NCBI RefSeq assembly: GCF_947077765.1
Contig: NZ_CAMTTF010000003.1
Span: 124,001 to 188,000 of the forward strand
DNA length: 64,000 nucleotides
Source: Salinibacter grassmerensis
GTDB lineage: Bacteria; Bacteroidota; Rhodothermia; Rhodothermales; Salinibacteraceae
Direction of reading: 5' to 3'
A program made the translations under genes and the position numbers. Shown here piece by piece: positions 35,985 to 45,425 of this stretch. The notes beneath the pieces are model-generated. The model ran no database searches and was not told the DNA's origin. It saw only the letters and a list, made by a program, of their open reading frames with translations. Within the stretch, counting starts at the first letter, position 1. Every line of letters starts with the position of its first letter.

Positions 35985-36569
35985 TTATTCGTCGAGCACT
36001 TCCAGGAGGCGTTCAAAGTCGGCCGCCGTCAGCTTCTGCTCGGCCCGTAGGCGCTCCAGAGACTCCCGCACGGCCGCCACGTCCGTCGCGTCCGGCTCCG
36101 CCGCCGGCGCGAAGTCGATGTCCCGAACCATCGCCGTGTCCAGAAAATCGGCGACGTAGGACGCGGCCTTCGGCGTGCCCGAGAAGTCCATCGTCAGCTC
36201 GAAGGTGGCCCGCCCGCGGTTGACCGTGAGGTCTACCACCTTGCCCCCAAGGCCAAACAGGCGGCTTTGCGCCGAGACCTTCACGAGGTCCGGATAGCGC
36301 ACCGTCTGGGTGGCCTGCAGGTCGTTGTTCTGGAAGACAAACCGGTCGGGGGTAAAGACGGCGCCGTCGCCCCCCGTGCCACTCAGGGTCGCGTCGTACA
36401 GCGCCAGCACCTCGGCCCGCTTTACCTCGGTCGCGTAGTCGGAGAGTGCGTTGTCGAGACGATCCGACGGCAGGTTTGGCGTCACGAAGAGCCCCATCTG
36501 CGGGGCGTGTGGCAGCCGGTCGCGGAGCAGCGCTTCCATCGGCGGGACGAGTAAATTGGGGAGACGCAC
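35985..36569 (-). CDS. Conserved-looking hypothetical protein downstream of nuoN
   Basis: A 194-residue soluble protein, mixed alpha/beta, with a beta-rich centre (TPDRFVFQNNDLQATQTVRYPDLVKVSAQ, which contains PH-like strand patterns) and a helical C-terminus (RESLERLRAEQKLTAADFERLLEVLDE). It starts at GTG 36569 or ATG 36539. The gene follows nuoN by 27 bases on the same strand and may be the last cistron of the nuo operon. No family is recognised. Confidence 0.6.
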   Translation of the reverse strand: MRLPNLLVPPMEALLRDRLPHAPQMGLFVTPNLPSDRLDNALSDYATEVKRAEVLALYDATLSGTGGDGAVFTPDRFVFQNNDLQATQTVRYPDLVKVSAQSRLFGLGGKVVDLTVNRGRATFELTMDFSGTPKAASYVADFLDTAMVRDIDFAPAAEPDATDVAAVRESLERLRAEQKLTAADFERLLEVLDE

Positions 36570-36596
36570 ACGGGTCGTGCTGTCGGGGCCACTCGC

Positions 36597-38096
36597 TCAG
36601 GGCGCCGTGGCCATCGTAGCGGTCTCGAAGAAGCCCAGGGTGGTTTCGAGGACGCCGCCGAAAAACACCCCGAGCACGACGAGCGCCACCGCACACACCA
36701 CGAGCGTGCCCGTCGCCGCCACTGTGGCCCGGGGGAACGCAGCCGCCCGGACGGGGTCGGTCGCCTCTACGTCGTCGGCCGACTGCATCCAGAAGACGTA
36801 CACGACACGCAGGTAGTAATAGGCGCTCGTGGCGCTCATGAGCACACCGATCACCACGAGCCAGGTGAGGCCGGCATCGACGGCCGGGGCAAACACGAGG
36901 TACTTGCCGATGAAGCCCCCGAGCGGCGGAAAGCCAATCAGGCTGAGCATGAAGACGCCCATCGTGCTGCCCAGAACCGGCCGGTCGTTGGCGATGCCCG
37001 CCAGGGACGACAGCGTTTGTTCGCGGCCCTCTTTCCCGTCCCACTCCAGCATTGCCATCACGCCAAAGGCCCCGATGTTCATCACCGCGTAGACCAGCAG
37101 GTAGAACAGGGCGCCGGCGTATCCGGCCGACGTTCCCGCCGAGAGCCCGACGAGCACGTATCCGGCGTGCGCAATGGACGAGTACGCAAGCAGGCGCTTG
37201 ACGTTGGTCTGGGCCAGCGCCATCACGTTTCCAATCACCATCGTCAGCACCGCGACCGCGGCCATGGACAGTTGCCACTCTCCGCCCGGCACGGCGTGGA
37301 CGAGCACCAGGATGAGGGCGGCGAACGCCGCGGCTTTCGTCGCCGTCGACATGTATCCGGTGAGGGGAGTGGGCGCTCCCTGATACACGTCCGGGGTCCA
37401 CATGTGGAAGGGCGCCGCGCTCACCTTGAAGAAGAACCCGACCAGGAAAAGCGCGAAGCCGCCCCAGAACAGAAGCCGCGTCGAGAGTGTCCCCAGCTCC
37501 GCCGCCGCCATCGCCGGCAGGGCCATCGTCCCCGTGGCCCCGTACATGAGCGCAATGCCGTACAGGAAGAAGCCGGTCGAGAACGCCCCGAGCAGAAAAT
37601 ACTTGAGCGCACTCTCCACCGCCCCCTCATCCTCCCGAATAAACCCGGTTAGCACGTAGAGGCACACGGACATCGTTTCGAGCCCGAGGAAGATGCTGAT
37701 CATGTTGTTGGCGGAGCCGAGCATAATCATCCCGACCGTACAAAACATGATCAGCGCGTACACCTCTCCGTAGTCGTACCGCAGCTGGTTCAGGTACGGC
37801 ACCGAGATGAGGATCGTGGCCAGGCCCGTAAGCAGGATGATGAGGTTGATGAACGCCACAAAGCCCCCCGTTCGGAGGGTTTCGAAGAACACCGTGCTCT
37901 GAGGGGCCCCAAGATGCGTGACCTCCCAGACTGCAGAGACACCGAGCGCCGCCACGCCGAGCCAGGGAATGGCCGGGTGGTCGTTGCGGAAGGCATCAAG
38001 GACAATGATCGCAAGCCCGGCCAGTCCGACGACCGACATGGAAAAGGCGGCCGGCAGATCGGTCACGAGCGCCGGGAATGCAGTCGACAAATCCAT
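36597..38096 (-). CDS. nuoN: NADH-quinone oxidoreductase subunit N
   Basis: A 499-residue antiporter-like membrane subunit of respiratory complex I with about 14 helices. Family signatures include YGEVYALIMFCTVGMIML, LGLETMSVCLYVLTGF, SAAPFHMWTPDVYQGAPTPLTGYMSTATKAAA (the proton-channel Lys region) and LAYSSIAHAGYVLVGL. It takes part in proton pumping coupled to NADH oxidation. It is the last nuo gene of this cluster; a pterin dehydratase gene separates it from nuoM. Confidence 0.95.
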   Translation of the reverse strand: MDLSTAFPALVTDLPAAFSMSVVGLAGLAIIVLDAFRNDHPAIPWLGVAALGVSAVWEVTHLGAPQSTVFFETLRTGGFVAFINLIILLTGLATILISVPYLNQLRYDYGEVYALIMFCTVGMIMLGSANNMISIFLGLETMSVCLYVLTGFIREDEGAVESALKYFLLGAFSTGFFLYGIALMYGATGTMALPAMAAAELGTLSTRLLFWGGFALFLVGFFFKVSAAPFHMWTPDVYQGAPTPLTGYMSTATKAAAFAALILVLVHAVPGGEWQLSMAAVAVLTMVIGNVMALAQTNVKRLLAYSSIAHAGYVLVGLSAGTSAGYAGALFYLLVYAVMNIGAFGVMAMLEWDGKEGREQTLSSLAGIANDRPVLGSTMGVFMLSLIGFPPLGGFIGKYLVFAPAVDAGLTWLVVIGVLMSATSAYYYLRVVYVFWMQSADDVEATDPVRAAAFPRATVAATGTLVVCAVALVVLGVFFGGVLETTLGFFETATMATAP

Positions 38097-38182
38097 AAGC
38101 TAAATCCAACCGTTCATTACGCAAAAATAGCCCGCTGCCTCCCACACGGCGATTCCTTCGCTCCGCGACGAAGCTGCTACAC

Positions 38183-38473
38183 CTACGCGAGGTCCTCAAT
38201 CTGCGAGGCAAGCTCCACGTCCATTCCCGTCACCTTGCCCCCCGCGTCGTGGGTCGTGAGGGCGACGGACACGGTGTTGTAGACATTCTCAAGCTCAGGG
38301 TGGTGCATCATTTCCTCGGCGTAGAACGAGAGGCGCACAATGAAACTGACGGCCTCTCGAAAGTCAGAAAACTCGTACGTCTTGTGGAGTTTGTCATCGG
38401 CGTGGGACCATCCGTCCAGGTCCGCCAGGGCGTCGTCGATCTCGTTGTCGGTAAGGGGCTCGTCTGAGGGCAT
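38183..38473 (-). CDS. 4a-hydroxytetrahydrobiopterin dehydratase (pterin-4a-carbinolamine dehydratase)
   Basis: A 96-residue PCD/DCoH-family protein that dehydrates 4a-hydroxytetrahydropterin, recycling the cofactor of aromatic amino-acid hydroxylases. The family motif is clear: MMHHPELENVYNTVSVALTTHD followed by GGKVTGMDVELASQI, with the catalytic histidine cluster. The start at 38473 gives normal length. It sits between nuoM and nuoN on the same strand, with gaps of 86 and 92 bases, an unexpected place for a pterin enzyme. Confidence 0.92.
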   Translation of the reverse strand: MPSDEPLTDNEIDDALADLDGWSHADDKLHKTYEFSDFREAVSFIVRLSFYAEEMMHHPELENVYNTVSVALTTHDAGGKVTGMDVELASQIEDLA

Positions 38474-38565
38474 ACGTTTAATCTGATACTCCGAAAAGAG
38501 ATTGAAGAGGCCGTCTTTCTGAAGAAGCGCTGCGGGCCACAAACGGGGCGACCGCCACGACCGGT

Positions 38566-40200
38566 TCAGGGCGAGGCCGACGGGACGTCCATGGATCCGT
38601 CCTGGGTCTCGAGCGGGGCCGTCGGCACCTGGGTCGGCTCGTCCGCCGCGGCGGCGGCCTCACTTTCCATTCGCTCCACCGCGGCTCGTTTTTGCTCGAC
38701 CGTCTCCAGGAGAAATTCGGTGGTCGGGGCGGTCTGCCGCAGGAACGGACCCGGGTAGAAGCCAAGGACGAACATAAGCACGATGAGCGGCACCATCAGC
38801 CCGAACTCACGGGCATTCAGGTCCGGCATCTGCGCATTCGCCTCGTCGGTGAGCTCGCCGAAGAAGGTGCGGTAGACCATGTGGAGCAGATACATCGCCG
38901 CCAGGATGACGCCGGTCGTCGCGACGGCGATGAGCACCGGACTGTCAATCACGGTGCTCTTGAAGGACCCGAGCAGGATCAGAAATTCGCCCACGAACCC
39001 GTTCAGGCCCGGCAGCCCGGCCGAGGCGAGCACGCTAATCACCATGAACGTCGTGAGCACCGGGACGGACGTCGCCAGCCCCCCGTAGTCGTCCATCAGG
39101 CGGGTGTGGCGCCGCTCGTAGAGCATCCCGACCAGCAGAAAGAGCGCCCCGGTCGAGAGGCCGTGGTTGACCATCTGGATCACGGCCCCCTGCATCGCCT
39201 CCGTCGTGAAGGCAAACAGCCCGAGCACGACGAACCCGAGGTGGCTGATGGAGGAGTACGCCACGAGGCTCTTCGCGTCGTCCTGGACGCGGGCCACCAG
39301 CGCCCCGTAGATGATGCCGATAATGGCAATCACCGCGAAGAGGCCGGCGTAGCTCTGGGCCACGTTCGGGAAGAGCGGCAGGCAGAAGCGCAGCAGGCCG
39401 TACGTCCCCATCTTCAGCAGCACCCCGGCCAGGATCACCGAGCCGCCCGTGGGGGCCTGCACATGGGCGTCCGGCAGCCAGGTGTGCAGCGGAAAGAGCG
39501 GCACCTTGATCGCGAACGAGAAGGCGAAGACCCCGAAGAGCCAGCCCTGCACCGCCAGCGGAATGTTGTACTCCAGCAGCGTGTACCAGTCGGTCGTAAA
39601 CACGCCGTTGTTGACGGCGTCCCCCGCCGCGTAGCCCAGGTACAGAATGCCGACGAGCATCAGGAGCGACCCCACGAGCGTATAGATGACAAACTTCACC
39701 GCCGCGTAGATGCGCTCCTTGCCGCCCCAGATTCCGATGATGAAGTACATCGGAATGAGGGTGAGCTCAAAGAAAATGTAGAAGAGAAAGAGGTCGAAGC
39801 TTGTGAAGACCCCCGTGATGCCCGTCTGCAGCAGAAGGAGCAGCGCGTAGTAGCCCTTGTGCTTCTCGCCGATGTAGGTCCACGACGAGAGCACCACGAT
39901 GGGCCCCAGGAGCGTCGTCAGCATCACGAGCAACAGGCTCAGCCCGTCGACGCCCACGAAGTACTTGATGTCGTACCCTTGCGGCAGCCATCCCGCCCAT
40001 ACGTCCGCCAGCTGTGGACCCAGGGCCGTGCTCACCGACGGATCGTAGCCCACGAAGAGCCCAATCGAGAGCACAAACGTGACGGTCGTGGTCGCCAGGG
40101 CCGTCCACCGGATCGCGGAGGCGCGTCGCAGAAAAAGCGTGAGCAACGCGCCGGCGGCCGGCAGGAAGACGACGAGGGATGTGAGGTAGGGAATGTTCAT
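38566..40200 (-). CDS. nuoM: NADH-quinone oxidoreductase subunit M
   Basis: A 544-residue antiporter-like subunit of complex I with about 14 membrane helices. Signatures include FYIFFELTLIPMYFIIGIWGG (the conserved Glu), FAIKVPLFPLHTWLPDAHVQAPTGGSVILAGVLLKMG (conserved Lys) and LVAYSSISHLGFVVLGL. The C-terminus has an extra acidic tail of about 50 residues. Start 40200 is the first ATG; a TTG 12 bases upstream is less likely. It is followed by the pterin dehydratase gene. Confidence 0.95.
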   Translation of the reverse strand: MNIPYLTSLVVFLPAAGALLTLFLRRASAIRWTALATTTVTFVLSIGLFVGYDPSVSTALGPQLADVWAGWLPQGYDIKYFVGVDGLSLLLVMLTTLLGPIVVLSSWTYIGEKHKGYYALLLLLQTGITGVFTSFDLFLFYIFFELTLIPMYFIIGIWGGKERIYAAVKFVIYTLVGSLLMLVGILYLGYAAGDAVNNGVFTTDWYTLLEYNIPLAVQGWLFGVFAFSFAIKVPLFPLHTWLPDAHVQAPTGGSVILAGVLLKMGTYGLLRFCLPLFPNVAQSYAGLFAVIAIIGIIYGALVARVQDDAKSLVAYSSISHLGFVVLGLFAFTTEAMQGAVIQMVNHGLSTGALFLLVGMLYERRHTRLMDDYGGLATSVPVLTTFMVISVLASAGLPGLNGFVGEFLILLGSFKSTVIDSPVLIAVATTGVILAAMYLLHMVYRTFFGELTDEANAQMPDLNAREFGLMVPLIVLMFVLGFYPGPFLRQTAPTTEFLLETVEQKRAAVERMESEAAAAADEPTQVPTAPLETQDGSMDVPSASP

Positions 40201-40324
40201 CAATCGTAGCAATGCCTAATCGGCAAAGAAGGAATCACCAGGGATGTCTGCGCTCATGCGACGATCACGCACGGCCGACGTCGGGGACCGGCCAGGGGCA
40301 ACCGTTCAGCGTCGCGTCGCCCGC

Positions 40325-42322
40325 TCAAGCACCGTACATCAACAGCCCGACCAGGAGCGCAGCCCCGACGGTCAACGCCAGGGCGTAGTTCTGGACGAGG
40401 CCCGTCTGGACCCGGCGCAGCAGGCCACTGGCATTCTGGGCCGCGCCGGCCACCCCGTTGACGGCCCCGTCCACCACGGTCGTATCAAACGCCGCCAGGC
40501 CCTTGCGGGCAATGCCGTTTATGAGGGAGTCCACGACCACTTCGTCGTAGAATTCGTCCCAGTAGTACGTGTCCGTCCAGGTCTGGTAGACCCCTTGCAG
40601 CTGTCGCTTGAGGGCGGCGTCGTACTCCAGCCCCTGCGCCCCGTAGACGCGCCAGGCGTAGTAGACCGTGCCGACCGCGATGGCCGAACTCAGCAGGATA
40701 AGCCCCCACTCCAGCGCCAACGGCACGTGGCCGTGCACCGACGCCTCCGCCACCGGCCCCCCGTACTTCGCGCCGAGGTAGTGGTGAATCCAGTTGAGAT
40801 CGCCCCCCTGGATGACGGCGGGCAGCCCAATGAAGCCGCCGACCATAGAGAGAACGCCGAGCGTCCAGAGCGGCCCCGTCATCGTGGAGGGCGACTCGTG
40901 GGGACTCAGTTGATCCGGGAGCGGCCACCGGGGCTCCCCCTCAAAGGTGAGCATGTAGGAGCGCATCATGTAAAACGCCGTGAGCACGGCCGTCAAGACC
41001 CCGACGATCCACACCGCCATGGCGTAGGTGTACCCGTCATAGCCGTACTCGAAGGCCTTGAACAGGATCTCATCTTTCGAGAAAAACCCGGCGGTCAACG
41101 GAATCCCCGAGATCGCCAGGGTCGCCAGAAGATACGTCGTTCGCGTGGCGGGCATGTACTCGCCGATTCCTCCCATCGTGCGCATGTCCTGCGGGTCGAA
41201 GTCGCTGGTGTCCCGCCCCTGCTCTTCCAGGCCGTGCTCCACCTCCTCCATCCCGTGAATCACGCTTCCGGAGCCGAGGAAGAGGCACGCTTTGAAGAAG
41301 GCGTGCGTGATCACGTGAAAGATCGCCACGAAGAACGCCCCCACCCCCGCCGCCATGAACATGTAGCCCAGCTGCGACACCGTGGAGTACGCCAGGACGC
41401 GCTTGATGTCGTCCTGCGCGATGGCAATCGTGGCCGCCATGAGGGCGGTGGCCGCCCCCACGATGGCGACAATCATCATGACGACCGGCGCGCCCAGCAC
41501 GAGCGCCGACAGACGCGCCAAGAGGTAGAGCCCGCTCGTCACCATCGTGGCCGCGTGGATGAGGGCGGACACCGGCGTGGGACCCGCCATCGCGTCCGGC
41601 AGCCACACAAAGAGCGGAATCTGCGCGCTCTTGCCGGTCGCCCCCACGAAGAGCAGGAATACGATCCAGTTGAGCGTCGCCTCGGGAAGGGCCGGCCCCT
41701 CCGCGAGCAGCACGTCAAAGCTCAGCGAGCCAAGCTGCTGAAAGACCAGAAACATGGCCACCAGGAAGGCAAAGTCGCCCACCCGGTTCACGATGAACGC
41801 CTTGTTGGCGGCGGCGCTGTTGCTAAGGTCCGTGTACCAGAACCCGATCAGCAGGTACGAACACAGGCCCACCCCTTCCCACCCCAGAAACAGCACAGGC
41901 AGGTTGTTCGCCAGCACAAGGTTGAGCATGGCGAAGATGAAGAGGTTGAGGTAGGCGAAGAACCGCCAGTACCCCGCGTCCCCGTGCATGTAGCCGATCG
42001 AGTAGAAATGGATGACGCCCCCGACCCCCGTCACGACCCCCGTCATGAGGAGCGAGAGCTGGTCGATCCGGTAGGCGAACGACAGGTCCAGGTCGCCCGC
42101 CGCCATCCAGGTGAAGTAGTCCGCCACAATGGGCTCGCCGCCGAAGGTCACGAACAGGTAGACCGTCAGGACGAACGGAATCGCCACGACCGCCGTGCCG
42201 ACCGTCCCCAGGAGCGTCTCCCGGGTGCGGAGGCCTTTTAGAAAGAGCGGCGCCACGCCATTCAAGACCGCCCCGGCGAGCGGCAGGAGAAGAACGAGGC
42301 GAAGCAGATCGGCAGAGGTCAT
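40325..42322 (-). CDS. nuoL: NADH-quinone oxidoreductase subunit L
   Basis: A 665-residue subunit, the largest antiporter-like protein of complex I, with about 16 helices including the long lateral helix near the C-terminus. Signatures: YMHGDAGYWRFFAYLNLF, FLGWEGVGLCSYLLIGFWY, KSAQIPLFVWLPDAMAGPTPVSALIHAATMVTSG and RVLAYSTVSQLGYMFMA. Start 42322 is the ATG directly before TSADLLRLV. It lies 55 bases downstream of nuoK and 124 bases upstream of nuoM. Confidence 0.96.
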   Translation of the reverse strand: MTSADLLRLVLLLPLAGAVLNGVAPLFLKGLRTRETLLGTVGTAVVAIPFVLTVYLFVTFGGEPIVADYFTWMAAGDLDLSFAYRIDQLSLLMTGVVTGVGGVIHFYSIGYMHGDAGYWRFFAYLNLFIFAMLNLVLANNLPVLFLGWEGVGLCSYLLIGFWYTDLSNSAAANKAFIVNRVGDFAFLVAMFLVFQQLGSLSFDVLLAEGPALPEATLNWIVFLLFVGATGKSAQIPLFVWLPDAMAGPTPVSALIHAATMVTSGLYLLARLSALVLGAPVVMMIVAIVGAATALMAATIAIAQDDIKRVLAYSTVSQLGYMFMAAGVGAFFVAIFHVITHAFFKACLFLGSGSVIHGMEEVEHGLEEQGRDTSDFDPQDMRTMGGIGEYMPATRTTYLLATLAISGIPLTAGFFSKDEILFKAFEYGYDGYTYAMAVWIVGVLTAVLTAFYMMRSYMLTFEGEPRWPLPDQLSPHESPSTMTGPLWTLGVLSMVGGFIGLPAVIQGGDLNWIHHYLGAKYGGPVAEASVHGHVPLALEWGLILLSSAIAVGTVYYAWRVYGAQGLEYDAALKRQLQGVYQTWTDTYYWDEFYDEVVVDSLINGIARKGLAAFDTTVVDGAVNGVAGAAQNASGLLRRVQTGLVQNYALALTVGAALLVGLLMYGA

Positions 42323-42377
42323 CAACGCGACAAGGTCCGATGTTCAAAACGGGCGCAACAGAGGCGGGGCGTGGCGG

Positions 42378-42683
42378 CTAGTGCTTGAAGAGGTTGATCT
42401 CCGTGATGTCCACCGTCACTTGGCTTCGGAAGACGGCAATCACGATCGCGAGTCCCACCGCGGCCTCGGCCGCCGCCACCGCGATCGAGAAGAAGACGAG
42501 CAGCTGGCCGCTGGGGTCGCCCATCGACTGGCTAAACGTCACCAGCGTGAGGTTGACCGCGTTCAGCATTAGCTCCACCGACATCAATACCACGATCGCG
42601 TTTCGACGGAAGAGCACCCCGAACGTGCCGATGGTGAAGAGCACGGCGCTCAGGGCCAGGTACCAGTTGGGAGCAACTTCCAT
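42378..42683 (-). CDS. nuoK: NADH-quinone oxidoreductase subunit K
   Basis: A 101-residue, three-helix membrane subunit of complex I. The family motif [23 protein letters not shown] contains the conserved intramembrane Glu needed for proton translocation, and a second conserved Glu follows in [13 protein letters not shown]. Normal length for NuoK. It is placed between nuoJ and nuoL as in most operons. Confidence 0.96.
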   Translation of the reverse strand: MEVAPNWYLALSAVLFTIGTFGVLFRRNAIVVLMSVELMLNAVNLTLVTFSQSMGDPSGQLLVFFSIAVAAAEAAVGLAIVIAVFRSQVTVDITEINLFKH

Positions 42684-42782
42684 GGCGGGAGAATCAATAC
42701 TGGGTTACGGGATGTCGTGTGCAGCGGCCGTTGGGGGGCGGGGATTCATGTCCCCTCCTCCCCCACTACCTGGAAACCGCGG

Positions 42783-43292
42783 CTACTGAAACCGGCGCTG
42801 GGCAAGCAGGACAGCCCCAACGGTCGCGGCCAGCAGCAAGATGCCGGCCACCTGCAGGTGGAGCGCGTAGCGGGTGAACAGGATTTCGCCCAGGCTCGCC
42901 GCGCTTCCCGTCTCCGCCGCGGCCGCCGCCCCGATTGGGTCCACCCCCAACTCAAACTGCAGGGCCACGACGTACAACAGTTGGCTTAACAAAACGAGCC
43001 CAACCGCGAACCCCCCAATGCTGGCCCACTCAATCTCTTCCAGCTCGGGCATGGCCGAGAGGTTGAGCAGCATGATCACGAACAGGAAGAGGACCATGAT
43101 GGCGCCGGCATAGACAAGAATTTGGATGACGCCAATAAACGACGCGTTCAGCGTTAGATACAGGCCGGCGATGCAGAACAGATTGAGCACCAGCCAGAGG
43201 GCGCTCGACACCGGATTGCGGGCGATAATCATTCCGAGCGCGGCGGCCACCGCGACGGTCGCCAGCAGGAAAAACATGGAGGGTGCGGCCAT
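42783..43292 (-). CDS. nuoJ: NADH-quinone oxidoreductase subunit J
   Basis: A 169-residue membrane subunit with five helices. Signatures: NPVSSALWLVLNLFCIAGLYLTLNASFIGVIQILVYAGAIMVLFLFVIMLLNL, including the conserved Tyr/Gly region of helix 3. The start at 43292 is preferred over the longer open frame to 43406; ATG 43277 is also possible. It is the first nuo gene here: nuoA-I are not upstream, where a Ppx/GppA gene is found instead. Confidence 0.92.
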   Translation of the reverse strand: MAAPSMFFLLATVAVAAALGMIIARNPVSSALWLVLNLFCIAGLYLTLNASFIGVIQILVYAGAIMVLFLFVIMLLNLSAMPELEEIEWASIGGFAVGLVLLSQLLYVVALQFELGVDPIGAAAAAETGSAASLGEILFTRYALHLQVAGILLLAATVGAVLLAQRRFQ

Positions 43293-43477
43293 AAGCCCGA
43301 GTGTCCTAGCGGAGAAAACCGTCCTGTGCGAAGAGGCTCGGAGCGCGTTTCCGGACGGAATGGAACGAACCCGTGATTGTCTACCGGACGCAAAGTAACG
43401 CGCCACCGACGTAGGGGCAAGATACGGGGCGGTTAATCATGCATGAATTGAAATCAGGCCCTTCCCCTCCCGGGACC

Positions 43478-45169
43478 CTACGAACGCACCCGGCCCTGCG
43501 ACTGCAAAGACGGTTCGGGGACCCAGGTGGAGGCGGACTCGCCGTTCGCATAGATCGGAATTTCGGTAGGGGTGACGTACAGGGCCCGCTCGAACGCGTC
43601 TTCGAAGAGGCCCCCATTCGTCTCAGCCGCCCATACCTCGAGCTGAGGGTCCGCCTTGGTGGCCACCAGCACGTGGAGGGCCGCGTCGGTGAGCGATGTG
43701 CGCAGCGCCACCACGTTCTGAAAGTGACTCCGATCCAGGTTTTCCGCGACGCGTAGCAGGGCCGCAAGCTGACGGGCCCGCCGCCGACGCTCCGGGGACA
43801 GGCGGTCGAAGTGCTCGTGCGACGCGTCCGGCACGGCTCCGCGGTGATACCGCGCTACCAAGGCCATCATCGTCACCTCCTCGGCCCGAAAGCCCTGAAG
43901 GTCGGCGTGCTCGATGAGGTATCGAGAATGTTCGTGGTGCTCGTCGTGCGTCACGAGATAGCCGATGTCGTGAAGCAGGGCCGCGTACTCTAGAAGCTCC
44001 ACGTCGCTCGCCGGCCCATCGTAGAGGGGGCGGCAGACGTCAAACAAAAAGGTTGCCGTGGCGGCCACGTGCTGGGCGTGTTCTTCCTCCCACTGAAACC
44101 GGTAGGCCATCTCGTGCACGCTGCGCCGCCGGGGATTCCGGAACCGCGCCATGCGCTGGAGCCGGTCACTGTTTGCGTCCAGGAAGTGCACCACCATCCC
44201 CTCCCGGAGGGCATTCGACGACACCCCAAAGTGACGCACCGAGGGCAGGCCCGTGCAGACGGTATCGAGGAGCACAGCCCCCGCCCCAATCTGATCAACC
44301 CGCCGCGGCTCGATGGCTGGATGGGCCGTCCGCTCGTCGGCCGCGGCCTGCATGACCCACCGGAGGGCCGACCGTACATTCTCGATGGGAAACGCCCGTT
44401 GGAACGGCGAACGGGCCGGCGTGTCTTCCATCTCTAGCGTCACCCGCGCCAGGCTTTTCATGGTGCCCGACGACCCTACGATCCGGGTCACGCCGTGCTC
44501 TCGGCAGGCCGCCAGGACATCCTCCAGTACGCCCTTACAGTGGGCCCGCAGCCGCGCCTGCTCGTCCTCCGACATCGGGTCCGTCGCAACAAACTGCTCG
44601 GTCATGCGGGCCGCCCCAAGCTTCAGACTCGTGCTGAAAACCGGCGTGTCGTCGTCCACGACAATAAACTCGACCGACCCGCCGCCGATGTCCATCACCA
44701 GCGAGGGATCATTGAACTCCTTCGTCCGGCTGACGCCCTGAAAAATGAGATGGGCTTCTTTTTCTCCGCTGATGGGCCGAATGCGAAGCCCCAATTCGTC
44801 GTGGGCTCGCTCGATGAAGTCGCCCCCGTTGGTCGCCTCCCGAATCGCACTGGTGGCGAACGACAGGTATTCACGCGTGTCCCACCCATCGGCCAGCAAC
44901 TTGATGCGGGTGAGGGCCTGCAGGCCCCGCTCCATCGCGTCTTCGGGGAGGCGGTTGGCGTCCAGCCCGTGCTCCCCGAGGCGCACCATCTCTTTCAGCC
45001 GGTCGACCACCTGGTAGCTGCCGTTCGGGTGGACGTCCACGATGATGGCGTGGAAGGAGTTGGTCCCGAGGTCAATCACGCACACTCGGACCGGCGACGC
45101 TGCCCCGTTGGCCCCGTAGGTGGTCTCCGGAATGAGGGTGCAGGCAGCGCGCTCGTGGGGGGAGGACAT
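43478..45169 (-). CDS. ppx: Exopolyphosphatase / guanosine pentaphosphate phosphatase (Ppx/GppA)
   Basis: A 563-residue phosphatase of the ASKHA fold that removes terminal phosphates from polyphosphate and/or pppGpp. The two phosphate-binding loops are seen in VIDLGTNSFHAIIVDV and LVMDIGGGSVEFIVVDD. The substrate-site Glu is in ATSAIREATNGGDF. The C-terminal HD-like domain contains LLHDIGYLVTHDEHHEHS, which is present in Ppx-type long forms. Start 45169 is the first ATG after a TTG-initiated extension. It reads toward nuoJ with a gap of 185 bases and diverges from the SUMF1-domain gene. Ppx and GppA cannot be separated by eye. Confidence 0.9.
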   Translation of the reverse strand: MSSPHERAACTLIPETTYGANGAASPVRVCVIDLGTNSFHAIIVDVHPNGSYQVVDRLKEMVRLGEHGLDANRLPEDAMERGLQALTRIKLLADGWDTREYLSFATSAIREATNGGDFIERAHDELGLRIRPISGEKEAHLIFQGVSRTKEFNDPSLVMDIGGGSVEFIVVDDDTPVFSTSLKLGAARMTEQFVATDPMSEDEQARLRAHCKGVLEDVLAACREHGVTRIVGSSGTMKSLARVTLEMEDTPARSPFQRAFPIENVRSALRWVMQAAADERTAHPAIEPRRVDQIGAGAVLLDTVCTGLPSVRHFGVSSNALREGMVVHFLDANSDRLQRMARFRNPRRRSVHEMAYRFQWEEEHAQHVAATATFLFDVCRPLYDGPASDVELLEYAALLHDIGYLVTHDEHHEHSRYLIEHADLQGFRAEEVTMMALVARYHRGAVPDASHEHFDRLSPERRRRARQLAALLRVAENLDRSHFQNVVALRTSLTDAALHVLVATKADPQLEVWAAETNGGLFEDAFERALYVTPTEIPIYANGESASTWVPEPSLQSQGRVRS

Positions 45170-45425
45170 AAGCGAACACTCTGGCGGGAAAGCGAAAGAG
45201 TCAGGCAACTATCACGTACGAGAACCAAGCAACAGGGGTATATGTCCCTCGCAATCTTCAGTTCTCGGGAACAGCCTTCGTCTCATCCGTGGACGCTGCA
45301 TCACTGCGCGGTGTGGACATCTATTTATCGTTTCAGCGTATTGGGATTAGAATTGATCAATTTATACCTTCATCGAACGAATTTCCACATTGAGATCCGC
45401 GTAATTTCATTCCCTTCTTCGCTGT

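Noticed and set aside
40244-42241. 665-codon plus-strand frame opposite nuoL
   Set aside because: Shadow frame full of Arg/His/Gln; nuoL on the other strand is unmistakable.
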